From: Ectobacillus ponti
Lineage (GTDB): Bacteria; Bacillota; Bacilli; Bacillales; Bacillaceae_G
DNA length: 64,000 nucleotides
NCBI RefSeq assembly: GCF_024294785.1
Contig: NZ_JANCLT010000005.1
Coordinates: forward strand, 124,001 to 188,000
Direction of reading: 5' to 3'
Shown here: in pieces, positions 14,896 through 23,098 of the stretch
Layout of the letters: each line of letters begins with the position of its first letter
Position numbering within the stretch: position 1 is the first letter of the stretch
Notes under the pieces: generated by a model
Databases searched by the model: none
What the model was told of the DNA's origin: nothing
Seen by the model: the letters and a program-made list of their open reading frames with translations, nothing else
Program-made: the position numbers and the translations under genes

Positions 14896-14923
14896 TTCAC
14901 GGCAAGTTCACAATGAATTCACA
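14896..14923 (+). promoter_or_regulatory. Three TTCAC(A) direct repeats at 11-bp steps upstream of the HtrA gene
   Basis: TTCAC at 14896, TTCACA at 14907 and TTCACA at 14918 repeat once per helical turn. This is the geometry bound by OmpR/PhoB-family regulators, such as PhoP boxes spaced 11 bp. They end about 48 bp before the ATG and just upstream of a weak -10 (TACACT, 14933-14938). Confidence 0.6.
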
Positions 14924-14970
14924 GGTGGCAGGTACACTGTAAATATGATAAAACAGGAAGGAGATTTGAA

Positions 14971-16155
14971 ATGGGATACTACGATGACACAGAAATGTCC
15001 AGATATGAAGATAAGAAGCAGAGCAGCAGAAAAGGTTACTTTTTCTCCGGTCTGGTTGGTGCGGTGGTGGGTGCTGTCGGCATTTCGCTGGCTGCCCCGT
15101 ATGTTCCCGTTTTTAATCAAGTGAACCAGGCGAGGCAAGTGCAGCAAACGGAAGGAACAGCGGTGCCGGTTGTACAAAGCTCAAAGCCGACAGACCTTGC
15201 CGGCATGATTCAAGGGGCAAAGGAGGCAGTGGTCGGCGTCATTAATTACCAGTCCTCCGACCCATTCTCCGCTAACGTGCAAGAGGCGGGAAAAGGCTCC
15301 GGCGTGATTTACAAAAAGGCAGGAAGCAAAGCGCTGATCGTGACGAATAATCATGTGGTGCAAGGGGCAAAGCAGCTGGAGGTCAAGCTGGACAGCGGCA
15401 AAAAGGTAACAGCCAAGCTCATTGGCACAGACCAGCTGCTGGATTTGGCTGTTGTGGAAATAGACGGGACTGATGTGAAGAAGGTGGCGACATTGGGCAA
15501 TTCCGATAACGTACGTGTCGGAGAAACGGCCATTGCCATCGGAAATCCGCTTGGTCTGGAGGGGACGGTTACAGAGGGCATCATCAGCAGCAAGGACCGG
15601 GAAATTCCAGTGGATTTGGACCAGGACGGCAACCCTGACTGGGATGCACAGGTACTGCAGACGGATGCTTCCATCAATCCGGGAAACAGCGGCGGCGCCC
15701 TGCTGAACGCGAATGGCGAAGTCATCGGCATCAATTCCAGCAAAATTGCCCAGGAGGAAGTAGAAGGCATCGGCTTTGCCATTCCGATTAATCTCGCAAA
15801 GCCGATTATGGAATCCATTGAGAAGTACGGCAAGGTGCAGCGTCCGTTCGTTGGCGTGCAGCTGCGTTCGCTCGGAGAACTGCCAAACTATGTGGTTGAC
15901 CGTCTGAAGCTGCCAAAGGAAATTACAAGCGGCGTGCTGATTCTGCAGACAACATTAAATTCCCCGGCGGCAAAGGCCGGACTGAAGGAGTATGACGTCA
16001 TCACAGCTCTTGATAATGAGCAGATTGCTTCCGCCGCGCAGTTCCGCAAGTATTTGTATACGAAAAAGAAGATCGGTGACACTATGAAAATCACCTTCTA
16101 TCGTGACGGCCAAAAGCTGGAGCAGCAGGTTACACTGGAATCCGGCTCCAATTAA
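14971..16155 (+). CDS. HtrA/DegP-like membrane-anchored serine protease with PDZ domain
   Basis: The 394-residue protein has a short cytoplasmic N-terminus, one membrane helix (about residues 22-45), a trypsin-like domain and one PDZ domain (about residues 290-385). The catalytic triad is visible: His128 (TNNHVV), Asp158 (LLDLAVVEI), Ser240 (NPGNSGGAL). HtrA proteins degrade or refold misfolded exported proteins at the membrane surface. An aspartate-rich insertion, VDLDQDGNPDWD, lies before the active serine, as in Bacillus HtrA/YyxA proteins. The ATG follows AAGGAG. It is downstream of the response regulator and has its own putative operator. Confidence 0.95.
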   Translation: MGYYDDTEMSRYEDKKQSSRKGYFFSGLVGAVVGAVGISLAAPYVPVFNQVNQARQVQQTEGTAVPVVQSSKPTDLAGMIQGAKEAVVGVINYQSSDPFSANVQEAGKGSGVIYKKAGSKALIVTNNHVVQGAKQLEVKLDSGKKVTAKLIGTDQLLDLAVVEIDGTDVKKVATLGNSDNVRVGETAIAIGNPLGLEGTVTEGIISSKDREIPVDLDQDGNPDWDAQVLQTDASINPGNSGGALLNANGEVIGINSSKIAQEEVEGIGFAIPINLAKPIMESIEKYGKVQRPFVGVQLRSLGELPNYVVDRLKLPKEITSGVLILQTTLNSPAAKAGLKEYDVITALDNEQIASAAQFRKYLYTKKKIGDTMKITFYRDGQKLEQQVTLESGSN

Positions 16156-16157
16156 CA

Positions 16158-16199
16158 AGAAGGAAAGCCGCTTCATTTGAAGCCGCTTTCCTTCTTTTG
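16158..16199 (+). terminator. Terminator of the HtrA gene
   Basis: AAGAAGGAAAGC / GCTTTCCTTCTT with an inner GCTTCA/TGAAGC stem, followed by TTTGT. Confidence 0.85.
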
Positions 16200-16225
16200 T
16201 ATACTGGAGAAAAGGAGTGAGGAAA

Positions 16226-16639
16226 ATGGCCATTCAAAACCCGACGCGCGCCGAAATCGGCGACATTTTAAAGCGAAGCAAAACCATTGCGGTGGTCGGC
16301 TTGTCCGATAATCCGGACCGCACGTCCTACATGGTGTCCAAGGCTATGCAGGATGCGGGATATCGCATCATCCCGGTCAATCCGAATGCGGAGTACATAT
16401 TGGGAGAGAAGTCTTACAAAGTGCTGACCGATATTCAGGAGCATGTGGATATTGTCAATGTGTTCCGCCGCTCCGAGCATTTGATGGGCGTGGCAGAGGA
16501 ATTTGTGCAAATTGATGCTGATGTGTACTGGGCCCAGTTAGGTTTGGCTGATGAGGCTGCCTATGAGTTTTTGCGGGAAAAGGGCTATACCGTCATTATG
16601 GACCGCTGCATTAAGGTCGAGCATGCCTTGACGAAGTAA
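16226..16639 (+). CDS. yneT: CoA-binding protein YneT
   Basis: The 137-residue Rossmann-type protein belongs to the CoA-binding domain family (TIAVVGLSDNPDRTSYMVSKAMQDAGYRI, IPVNPN, then VDIVNVFRRSEH). It corresponds to B. subtilis YneT and E. coli YccU, with no established reaction. The ATG at 16226 follows AAAGGAGTGAGG; the frame extends to 16217 but without better support. It lies just upstream of parE, as in B. subtilis, yet a strong terminator and a promoter separate them. Confidence 0.9.
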   Translation: MAIQNPTRAEIGDILKRSKTIAVVGLSDNPDRTSYMVSKAMQDAGYRIIPVNPNAEYILGEKSYKVLTDIQEHVDIVNVFRRSEHLMGVAEEFVQIDADVYWAQLGLADEAAYEFLREKGYTVIMDRCIKVEHALTK

Positions 16640-16664
16640 AAAGCTGCCTGCTGCAGCTTTTTTC
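16638..16664 (+). terminator. Terminator of yneT
   Basis: AAAAGCTGC / GCAGCTTTTTT directly after the stop codon. Confidence 0.85.
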
Positions 16665-16966
16665 CTTTTTGTCTGCCAAAGTCCGTTGCGGCTGTTCGCG
16701 GTTGACGGGAGCAGAAAGTTCAGGGCTTTCCGGGAATGCAGCGGAAATTCGACAGAATGCAAAGCACGCGCTTCACCTTGTCATGATTTGCCGAAAAAAT
16801 TTTTGGGGGACTGGGGAAGGGAAGGAAAAGGCGCGAAAAAAGGTGAAATCCCCAGTCTGAATCAAGGCTTCGGCCTTTCAGAGGCCAGCCGGCAGATTGA
16901 CAAATGGTTGGTTTTCTGAAATAGTAGCGTAAAGGAATCCTTGTCAGCAACAAGGATTTTTGTTTT
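16665..16966 (+). ncRNA. Candidate structured non-coding RNA or untranslated leader ending in a terminator
   Basis: No convincing gene fills the space between yneT and parE, yet a clear intrinsic terminator sits at 16935-16966 (AATCCTTGT / ACAAGGATT then TTTTGTTTT). Upstream, GACTGGGG (16808-16815) can pair with CCCCAGTC (16850-16857) and a second hairpin, AAGGCTTCGGCCTT, lies at 16864-16877. A terminator without a gene suggests a short transcript or a premature-termination leader. No known riboswitch was recognised, and the promoter was not identified. Confidence 0.35.
16935..16966 (+). terminator. Intrinsic terminator upstream of parE
   Basis: The AATCCTTGT / ACAAGGATT stem with CAGCA loop is followed by TTTTTGTTTT. 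No ORF ends just before it. Confidence 0.8.
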
Positions 16967-17019
16967 CCATCTTGTATATTTTATACAGAGTCCCTTGTCA
17001 AACAGAAAAGAGACTTGTA

Positions 17020-17028
17020 TGCTATAAT
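17020..17028 (+). promoter_or_regulatory. Extended -10 promoter of parE-parC
   Basis: TGCTATAAT is a perfect extended -10 element. A TTGTCA hexamer is present but 22 bp away, too far for a normal -35, so the extended -10 probably does the work. Confidence 0.55.
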
Positions 17029-17064
17029 AGAAACATATGTTCTGATAGTGGGAAGGAAAGGGGA

Positions 17065-19035
17065 ATGGATTTGACACAGCCTCAGTTTCAGTATGATGAA
17101 GACGCCATCCAGGTGCTGGAGGGTCTTGAAGCTGTCCGCAAACGTCCGGGAATGTACATTGGCAGTACAGACAACCGCGGGCTGCACCACCTGGTTTACG
17201 AAATTGTAGATAACTCCGTGGATGAAGCGCTTGCCGGCTTCGGAAATGAGATTATTGTAACGATACATAAAGATAACAGCATTAGTGTAGAAGACAAAGG
17301 GCGCGGCATGCCAACCGGAATGCACAAGCTTGGCAAACCAACGCCTGAGGTCATTTTAACCGTCCTGCACGCCGGCGGTAAGTTCGGCCAGGGCGGCTAT
17401 AAGACAAGCGGCGGCTTGCACGGCGTCGGGGCCTCAGTTGTGAACGCGCTTTCAGAATGGCTCGTGGTCACGATCAAGCGCGACGGCGCCATTTCCCGGC
17501 AGCGCTTTGAGAATGGCGGGCAGCCGGTTACAACACTGGAGAAAATTGGAACAACGAAGCAGACCGGAACGAAGATTCATTTTAAGCCGGATACATCCAT
17601 TTTCAGCACAACAAACTTTCACTATGACACGTTAAGTGAACGCCTGCGCGAGTCTGCCTTTTTGCTAAAGGGCATGAAAATTACGCTCAGGGATGAACGG
17701 AATGACCTGGAGGACATCTTCCACTATGAAACAGGAATTCAAGCGTTTGTTTCCTACTTGAATGAAGAGCGTGACTCCATTCATGAGGTCGTGTTCTTTG
17801 AGGGGACGCAGTCTGAGATTGAAGTGGAGGTTGCCTTCCAATTCAATGATGGCTATTCCGAGAATATCTTATCCTTTGTCAATAACGTGCGGACAAAGGA
17901 CGGCGGCACGCATGAAGCCGGCTTTAAAACGGCGATGACACGTGCCTTTAACGAGTATGCCCGCAAAATCGGGCAATTGAAGGAAAAGGACAAGAATCTG
18001 GAAGGATCTGATATCCGGGAGGGCTTATCGGCAATCGTTTCCGTCCGCATTCCTGAGGGGCTGCTGCAATTTGAAGGGCAGACGAAGGGGAAGCTTGGCA
18101 CAAGCGAAGCGCGTTCCGCTGTAGATTCGTTTGTTTCGGAAAACCTATCTTATTTTCTGGAGGAAAATCCGGATACAGCCTCTTTGTTAATTAAAAAAGC
18201 GATTAAAGCGTTCCAAGCACGGGAAGCAGCAAGAAAGGCCCGTGAAGAGGCGCGCGGCGGCAAAAAGAAAAAGCGTTCCGAGGCATCGCTCAGCGGCAAG
18301 CTGACGCCTGCCCAATCCCGTAACCCGAACAAAAATGAACTGTATCTGGTGGAGGGGGACTCTGCCGGCGGCTCAGCCAAGCAGGGGCGCGACCGGCGTT
18401 TTCAGGCGGTGCTCCCGCTGCGGGGAAAGGTGATCAATACGGAAAAGGCCAAGCTGTCCGATATCTTCAAAAATGAGGAAATCAATACGATTATCCATGC
18501 AATCGGCGGCGGCGTCGGCCCGGACTTTTCTGTGGAGGATATCAATTATGACAAGATTGTCATTATGACCGATGCGGATACAGACGGGGCCCACATTCAA
18601 GTCCTGCTCCTGACCTTCTTCTACCGGTACATGAAGCAGCTGATTGAAGCGGGTAAGGTATATATTGCCCTGCCGCCGCTTTATAAGGTCAGCAAAGGCA
18701 CGGGCAAGAAGGAAGTGATCGAGTATGCATGGTCTGATGAAGAGCTGCAGACCGTCCTGAAGAAAATGGGCAAGGGCACAGTCATCCAGCGCTATAAGGG
18801 CCTCGGTGAAATGAATGCGGACCAGCTGTGGGACACAACGATGAATCCGGACACGAGAACGCTGATCCGGGTGAAAATTGATGATGCCGCCCGTGCGGAG
18901 CGCCGCGTTACGACTCTTATGGGCGACAAGGTGGAGCCGCGCCGCAAATGGATTGAGCGCAATGTGCAATTTGGCATGCAGGAAGAAGGAAATATTTTAG
19001 AAAATGAAATGATTACCGCAACGGAGGTGGAGTAA
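17065..19035 (+). CDS. parE: DNA topoisomerase IV subunit B
   Basis: ParE is the ATPase subunit of topoisomerase IV, which decatenates sister chromosomes. The 656-residue protein has the GHKL ATPase domain (EIVDNSVDEALAG, then GGLHGVGASVVNALS), a transducer domain and the TOPRIM region (EGDSAGGSAKQGRDR near residue 430 and DADTDGAHIQ). Its sequence and its pairing with parC one base downstream set it apart from GyrB. The ATG at 17065 follows GGAAAGGGG; the long upstream frame to 16960 is noncoding leader. Position after yneT matches B. subtilis. Confidence 0.97.
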   Translation: MDLTQPQFQYDEDAIQVLEGLEAVRKRPGMYIGSTDNRGLHHLVYEIVDNSVDEALAGFGNEIIVTIHKDNSISVEDKGRGMPTGMHKLGKPTPEVILTVLHAGGKFGQGGYKTSGGLHGVGASVVNALSEWLVVTIKRDGAISRQRFENGGQPVTTLEKIGTTKQTGTKIHFKPDTSIFSTTNFHYDTLSERLRESAFLLKGMKITLRDERNDLEDIFHYETGIQAFVSYLNEERDSIHEVVFFEGTQSEIEVEVAFQFNDGYSENILSFVNNVRTKDGGTHEAGFKTAMTRAFNEYARKIGQLKEKDKNLEGSDIREGLSAIVSVRIPEGLLQFEGQTKGKLGTSEARSAVDSFVSENLSYFLEENPDTASLLIKKAIKAFQAREAARKAREEARGGKKKKRSEASLSGKLTPAQSRNPNKNELYLVEGDSAGGSAKQGRDRRFQAVLPLRGKVINTEKAKLSDIFKNEEINTIIHAIGGGVGPDFSVEDINYDKIVIMTDADTDGAHIQVLLLTFFYRYMKQLIEAGKVYIALPPLYKVSKGTGKKEVIEYAWSDEELQTVLKKMGKGTVIQRYKGLGEMNADQLWDTTMNPDTRTLIRVKIDDAARAERRVTTLMGDKVEPRRKWIERNVQFGMQEEGNILENEMITATEVE

Positions 19036-19036
19036 C

Positions 19037-21454
19037 ATGCAGGCTGAGAAATTTCATGACCTCCCGTTGGAAGATGTGATTGGCGACCGGTTTGCCCGTT
19101 ATAGTAAGTATATTATTCAGGACCGTGCGCTGCCGGATGCGCGGGACGGTCTTAAGCCGGTGCAGCGCCGTATTCTCTACTCGATGTATGCAGAGGGGAA
19201 TCTGCATGACAAGCCGTTCCGCAAAGCCGCCAAGACGGTTGGTAACGTAATTGGTAACTATCATCCGCACGGAGATTCCTCTGTGTATGAAGCGATGGTG
19301 CGCCTGAGCCAGGACTGGAAGCTGCGCAACGTGCTTGTGGAGATGCACGGCAACAATGGGAGCATCGACGGCGACCCGGCAGCCGCCATGCGTTATACGG
19401 AAGCGCGGCTGTCCCCGATTGCGGCAGAGCTGCTTCGGGACATTGACAAGCGTACAGTGGAGTTTGTACCGAACTTCGATGACACAAGCGAGGAGCCGGT
19501 TGTGCTGCCGGCTATGTTCCCGAACCTCCTTGTGAACGGTTCAACAGGGATTTCCGCTGGATATGCGACAGAAATTCCTCCGCACCATCTTGGCGAGGTC
19601 ATCGACGCTGCCATTATGCGGATTGACCAGCCGGCTTGTACGGTGGACGATTTGCTGACGGTCATCAAAGGCCCGGACTTTCCAACCGGCGGCATTATGC
19701 AGGGAGCGGACGGGATTAAGCGCGCCTACGAAACAGGGCGCGGCAAAATTATCATTCGCGGCCGGGCCGCTATTGAGGATATGAAGTCCGGCCGGCAGCA
19801 AATCGTTGTCAGCGAAATTCCGTTTGAGGTAAATAAAGCAAATCTTGTGCGGAAAATTGACGAACTGCGCCTGGACAAGAAGCTCGAAGGCATCTCCGAG
19901 GTGCGGGATGAAACAGACCGGACCGGGCTGCGCGTTGTCATTGAGCTGAAGAAGGATGCAAATGCTGCCGGTATTTTGAATTATTTGTATAAAAATACAG
20001 AGCTGCAGGTGCCATATAACTTTAATATGGTGGCCATTTACAACCGCCGCCCGAAGCTGATGAGCCTGCCGCAAATTTTGGACGCTTATATTGCCCATCA
20101 GCGTGAGATTGTGACCAACCGTTCGCAGTATGAGCTGGAGAAGGCGGAAGCGCGCCAGCACATTGTAGATGGACTGATGAAGGCACTTTCCATTCTTGAT
20201 GAAGTCATTGCCACGATCCGCGCATCCAAGGATAAGCGGAATGCGAAGGACAATCTGATTGAGGCCTTTGCTTTTACAGAACCGCAGGCGGAAGCCATTG
20301 TCTCCTTGCAGCTGTACCGTTTGACGAATACGGACATTACCGCGTTGCAGAAGGAAGCAGATGAGCTGCGCCAAAAAATCGACGAGCTGCAGGCCATTTT
20401 GGGCAGTGAGCGAAAGCTGCTGGCCGTGATCAAAAACGAGCTGAAGCGGGTAAAGAAGACATACGCGGATGAACGCCGCACCACTGTGGAGGAAGAAATC
20501 CAGGATATTAAAATTGATATGGAAGTCATGATTCCCCAGGAGGACGTCATTGTAACAGTGACGAAGGACGGCTATGTGAAGCGGACAAGCTGGCGTTCCC
20601 ATAATGCCTCTAACGGCAAGGATTTCGGCATGAAGGAGAGCGACCGTCTGCTGCGCCGGTTCGATATTAATACAACAGATACGCTGCTTCTGTTCACGAA
20701 CAAGGGAAATTACATCTATCTCCCTGTCTATGAAATTCCGGATATCCGCTGGAAGGATATGGGGCAGCATGTTGCCAACATTGTATCGCTGGAGAAGGAC
20801 GAGAGCCTGCTGGAGGCTGTTCCTGTACAAAGCTTTGAGGAAGATCCACGCTTCTTGGTGTTTGTCACCAAAAATGGAATGGTGAAGAAAACAGAGCTGA
20901 AGCAATATAAGGTACAGCGTTATTCCAGAGCCCTTGTGGCCGTCAATGTCAAGGGAGACGATGAGGTCGTCAGCATCCATACCACGGATGGGGCGAAGCT
21001 GCTCATGCTGCTGACGCATGCCAACTATGCGCTGCTGTTCCATGAGCAGGAGGTGGCGCCGGTCGGCGTCCGGGCGGCTGGCGTGAAAGGCATCAGCCTG
21101 AAGGATGGAGACTATGTGGCTGCTGCCATGCCGGTGGAGACAGGAGATGAGCTTGTCATTGTCACCCAGCGCGGCGGCGTGAAGCGGATGCGGGTGAAAG
21201 AGGTGGAATTGTCCTCACGCGCCAAGCGCGGCACGGTCATTTTCAAGGAAGTGAAAACAAATCCGTACCGCATTGTCGGTGCGGAGCGGGTACAGCCGAA
21301 TGAAGTCCTGTATATGCGGACGGAGCGGAATGTAACGGAACAGCTTGATCCGCAAACGTTAAAAGCAAAGGACCGCAACAGCAACGGAAGCCTGGTGCTT
21401 GATACAAGCGAAGCCGGAGCAGTTGTTGAAGTATGGAAGGATCAGCGTGAATAG
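19037..21454 (+). CDS. parC: DNA topoisomerase IV subunit A
   Basis: ParC is the DNA-cleaving subunit. The 805-residue protein has the winged-helix/tower domain with catalytic Tyr120 (AAAMRYTEARL), a long coiled-coil segment (about residues 355-480) and a C-terminal beta-pinwheel. The quinolone-resistance region reads HPHGDSSVYEA with Ser81 and Glu85, the susceptible residues at the usual hot spots. It starts one base after the parE stop with GGAGGTGGAG inside parE, so the two are translationally linked. A strong terminator follows. Confidence 0.97.
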   Translation: MQAEKFHDLPLEDVIGDRFARYSKYIIQDRALPDARDGLKPVQRRILYSMYAEGNLHDKPFRKAAKTVGNVIGNYHPHGDSSVYEAMVRLSQDWKLRNVLVEMHGNNGSIDGDPAAAMRYTEARLSPIAAELLRDIDKRTVEFVPNFDDTSEEPVVLPAMFPNLLVNGSTGISAGYATEIPPHHLGEVIDAAIMRIDQPACTVDDLLTVIKGPDFPTGGIMQGADGIKRAYETGRGKIIIRGRAAIEDMKSGRQQIVVSEIPFEVNKANLVRKIDELRLDKKLEGISEVRDETDRTGLRVVIELKKDANAAGILNYLYKNTELQVPYNFNMVAIYNRRPKLMSLPQILDAYIAHQREIVTNRSQYELEKAEARQHIVDGLMKALSILDEVIATIRASKDKRNAKDNLIEAFAFTEPQAEAIVSLQLYRLTNTDITALQKEADELRQKIDELQAILGSERKLLAVIKNELKRVKKTYADERRTTVEEEIQDIKIDMEVMIPQEDVIVTVTKDGYVKRTSWRSHNASNGKDFGMKESDRLLRRFDINTTDTLLLFTNKGNYIYLPVYEIPDIRWKDMGQHVANIVSLEKDESLLEAVPVQSFEEDPRFLVFVTKNGMVKKTELKQYKVQRYSRALVAVNVKGDDEVVSIHTTDGAKLLMLLTHANYALLFHEQEVAPVGVRAAGVKGISLKDGDYVAAAMPVETGDELVIVTQRGGVKRMRVKEVELSSRAKRGTVIFKEVKTNPYRIVGAERVQPNEVLYMRTERNVTEQLDPQTLKAKDRNSNGSLVLDTSEAGAVVEVWKDQRE

Positions 21455-21460
21455 AAGAGA

Positions 21461-21492
21461 GACCCGGACAGCACGCTGTCCGGGCTTTTTTA
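21461..21492 (+). terminator. Terminator of parE-parC
   Basis: CCCGGACAG CACG CTGTCCGGG followed by CTTTTTTAT. Confidence 0.92.
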
Positions 21493-21582
21493 TGTGTTTT
21501 CAAATTTTACGTACCATCTGTCGAAAAATATAAAGCCACACAGTGTTGTACAAACAGTGAAATATCATGTATCATTTAACTA

Positions 21583-21597
21583 AATATTTTAAAAATT
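21583..21597 (+). promoter_or_regulatory. Weak CodY-like site upstream of livJ1
   Basis: AATATTTTAAAAATT matches 12 of 15 positions of the CodY consensus AATTTTCWGAAAATT, in an AT-rich leader where chance matches are likely. Confidence 0.25.
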
Positions 21598-21620
21598 TAA
21601 AAAACAAAGGAGGATGAACA

Positions 21621-22823
21621 ATGATTTTGAAGAAAAGTATGGCATTTGTCCTGTCCACGTCTCTCTTGCTTGGTGTACTGGCCGGCTGCGGCACGAAAAC
21701 TGAGCAAACATCCGGCACAGCTTCCGGTGGCGGCAAAGTAATTAAAGTGGTTACACAATCCCCGCTGTCCGGCGGTTCTGCCACACAGGGCGAAGCCATT
21801 AAGCTTGGTGCGCAATTGCAGGTGGAGAAGCAGAAGGAAGAATTCAAGAAGCTTGGCTTTGAGCTGCAGCTTGTTCCTTATGATGACCAGGCTGATCCGA
21901 AGAAGGGGGTTGCCAATGCGCAGCTGATCGGCGCGGATAAGGATGTTCTTGGGGTGGTCGGCCATATGAACTCCGGTGTTGCCATTCCATCTTCTGAAGT
22001 GTACGAGAAAAATAGCCTTGTCATGGTGTCCCCGACAAACACAGCAACGGACGTAACGGACCGCAAGCTGAAGGTTGTAAACCGGATTTGCGCGCGTGAT
22101 GACTTCCAGGGTCCGGCAGGTGCGGACTACGCGGTAAGCAAGCTGGGCGGCAAAAACATTTTCATCGTGGATGATAAGACGGCATACGGCACAGGCCTTG
22201 CCAAAGCCTTCAAGGAAGCTGTAGAGAAAAAAGGCGCGACAGTAGTCGGCTATGAGTCCATTACAGTTGGCGAAAAGGACTTCAATGGCGTATTGAACAA
22301 GGCAGTGGCAAAGAAGCCTGATCTGATTTTCTTCGGTGGCTTGTACGCTGAGGGCGGTTTGTTGATCAAGCAGGCGCGTGAAAAGGGCTTGAATGTTCCA
22401 GTCATGGGCGGTGACGGCTTTGACTCCGCAACCCTGGTGGAAATTGCCGGTCCAGCGATTAAGAATACCTTCTACACATCCATTGCAGCCGATGTAACGA
22501 CGTTTGAAAAGGGCAAGCAATTTGCAGATGAGTACAAGACGAAGTTCGGCAAGAGCATCGAAGGCTACTCTGCATACGGCTATGATGCAATGGGCGTATT
22601 GCTGCAGGGTCTGAAGGATGCAATCAAGGCAAACAGCGATAAGCTGCCATCCCGTGAGCAGGTGCGCGATGCGGTGCGCAAAATCAGCAATTTCGAAGGT
22701 GTGGTAACGAAGGTTGGCTTTGACAGCAAAGGCGACAACAAGTTCGCAAAGGTATACATTTATAAATTCGATGACCAGAAGTATCCTGGCAAGCAGGACG
22801 GCGAAATCGAAAATAAGCAGTAA
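21621..22823 (+). CDS. livJ: Branched-chain amino acid-binding lipoprotein, paralogue 1
   Basis: This 400-residue type I periplasmic-binding fold protein (Leu/Ile/Val or related ligand) has a lipoprotein signal with lipobox LAGC (Cys23) and a short Ser/Thr/Gly linker. It then has the LivJ pattern KVVTQSPLSGGSATQGEAIKLGAQ and AYGTGLAKAFK. It would be tethered outside the membrane and deliver ligand to LivHM. The ATG follows AAAGGAGG. It is followed by its own terminator, so it can be expressed separately from the second paralogue and the permease genes. All three LivJ copies in the window share the NAQ..GADK/TADK and GEKDFNGV segments. Confidence 0.93.
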   Translation: MILKKSMAFVLSTSLLLGVLAGCGTKTEQTSGTASGGGKVIKVVTQSPLSGGSATQGEAIKLGAQLQVEKQKEEFKKLGFELQLVPYDDQADPKKGVANAQLIGADKDVLGVVGHMNSGVAIPSSEVYEKNSLVMVSPTNTATDVTDRKLKVVNRICARDDFQGPAGADYAVSKLGGKNIFIVDDKTAYGTGLAKAFKEAVEKKGATVVGYESITVGEKDFNGVLNKAVAKKPDLIFFGGLYAEGGLLIKQAREKGLNVPVMGGDGFDSATLVEIAGPAIKNTFYTSIAADVTTFEKGKQFADEYKTKFGKSIEGYSAYGYDAMGVLLQGLKDAIKANSDKLPSREQVRDAVRKISNFEGVVTKVGFDSKGDNKFAKVYIYKFDDQKYPGKQDGEIENKQ

Positions 22824-22825
22824 GA

Positions 22826-22884
22826 GTGAAAGGGGGAAAGCTCCCGGAACTGCACAGCAGTCGGGGGAGCTTTTCCCTTTTTTG
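22826..22884 (+). terminator. Terminator of livJ1
   Basis: AAAGGGGGAAAGCTCCCGGA pairs with TCGGGGGAGCTTTTCCCTTT across a short loop, followed by TTTG. Confidence 0.8.
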
Positions 22885-23054
22885 AGGGAGCGCCGGAACA
22901 TGTGAAACAAGCAAGCTGCTGAATGAGTGCAAACGGCGGCTTTGCGCCATTCATTCCTGAAATCAGACATCCAATATGTTTTGTCGAAATTTCTTTTTCT
23001 AAAAAAGGTTGTCATTTTCTACAATAACGATTATCATTTTCTTAAAATATTATA

Positions 23055-23069
23055 AATTTTCTAAAAATT
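23055..23069 (+). promoter_or_regulatory. CodY-like operator upstream of livJ2
   Basis: AATTTTCTAAAAATT matches 14 of 15 positions of the CodY consensus AATTTTCWGAAAATT. CodY represses amino acid uptake genes when branched-chain amino acids and GTP are plentiful, which fits the operon it precedes. Confidence 0.55.
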
Positions 23070-23098
23070 AAAACAGAGAGAATGAAAGGGTGGGTACA

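Noticed and set aside
16686-16919. Two overlapping plus-strand ORFs between yneT and parE
   Set aside because: No ribosome binding sites, low-complexity composition and no homology-like pattern; the region is better viewed as noncoding.
19541-21043. 500-codon minus-strand ORF inside parC
   Set aside because: Antisense shadow of a certain gene with no recognisable protein pattern.
23010-23040. Fur-box-like sequence (TGATAATCGTTATTG on the minus strand) before livJ2
   Set aside because: Only 11 of 14 positions match, just one half is good, and the operon has no iron link; the AT-rich context makes chance likely.
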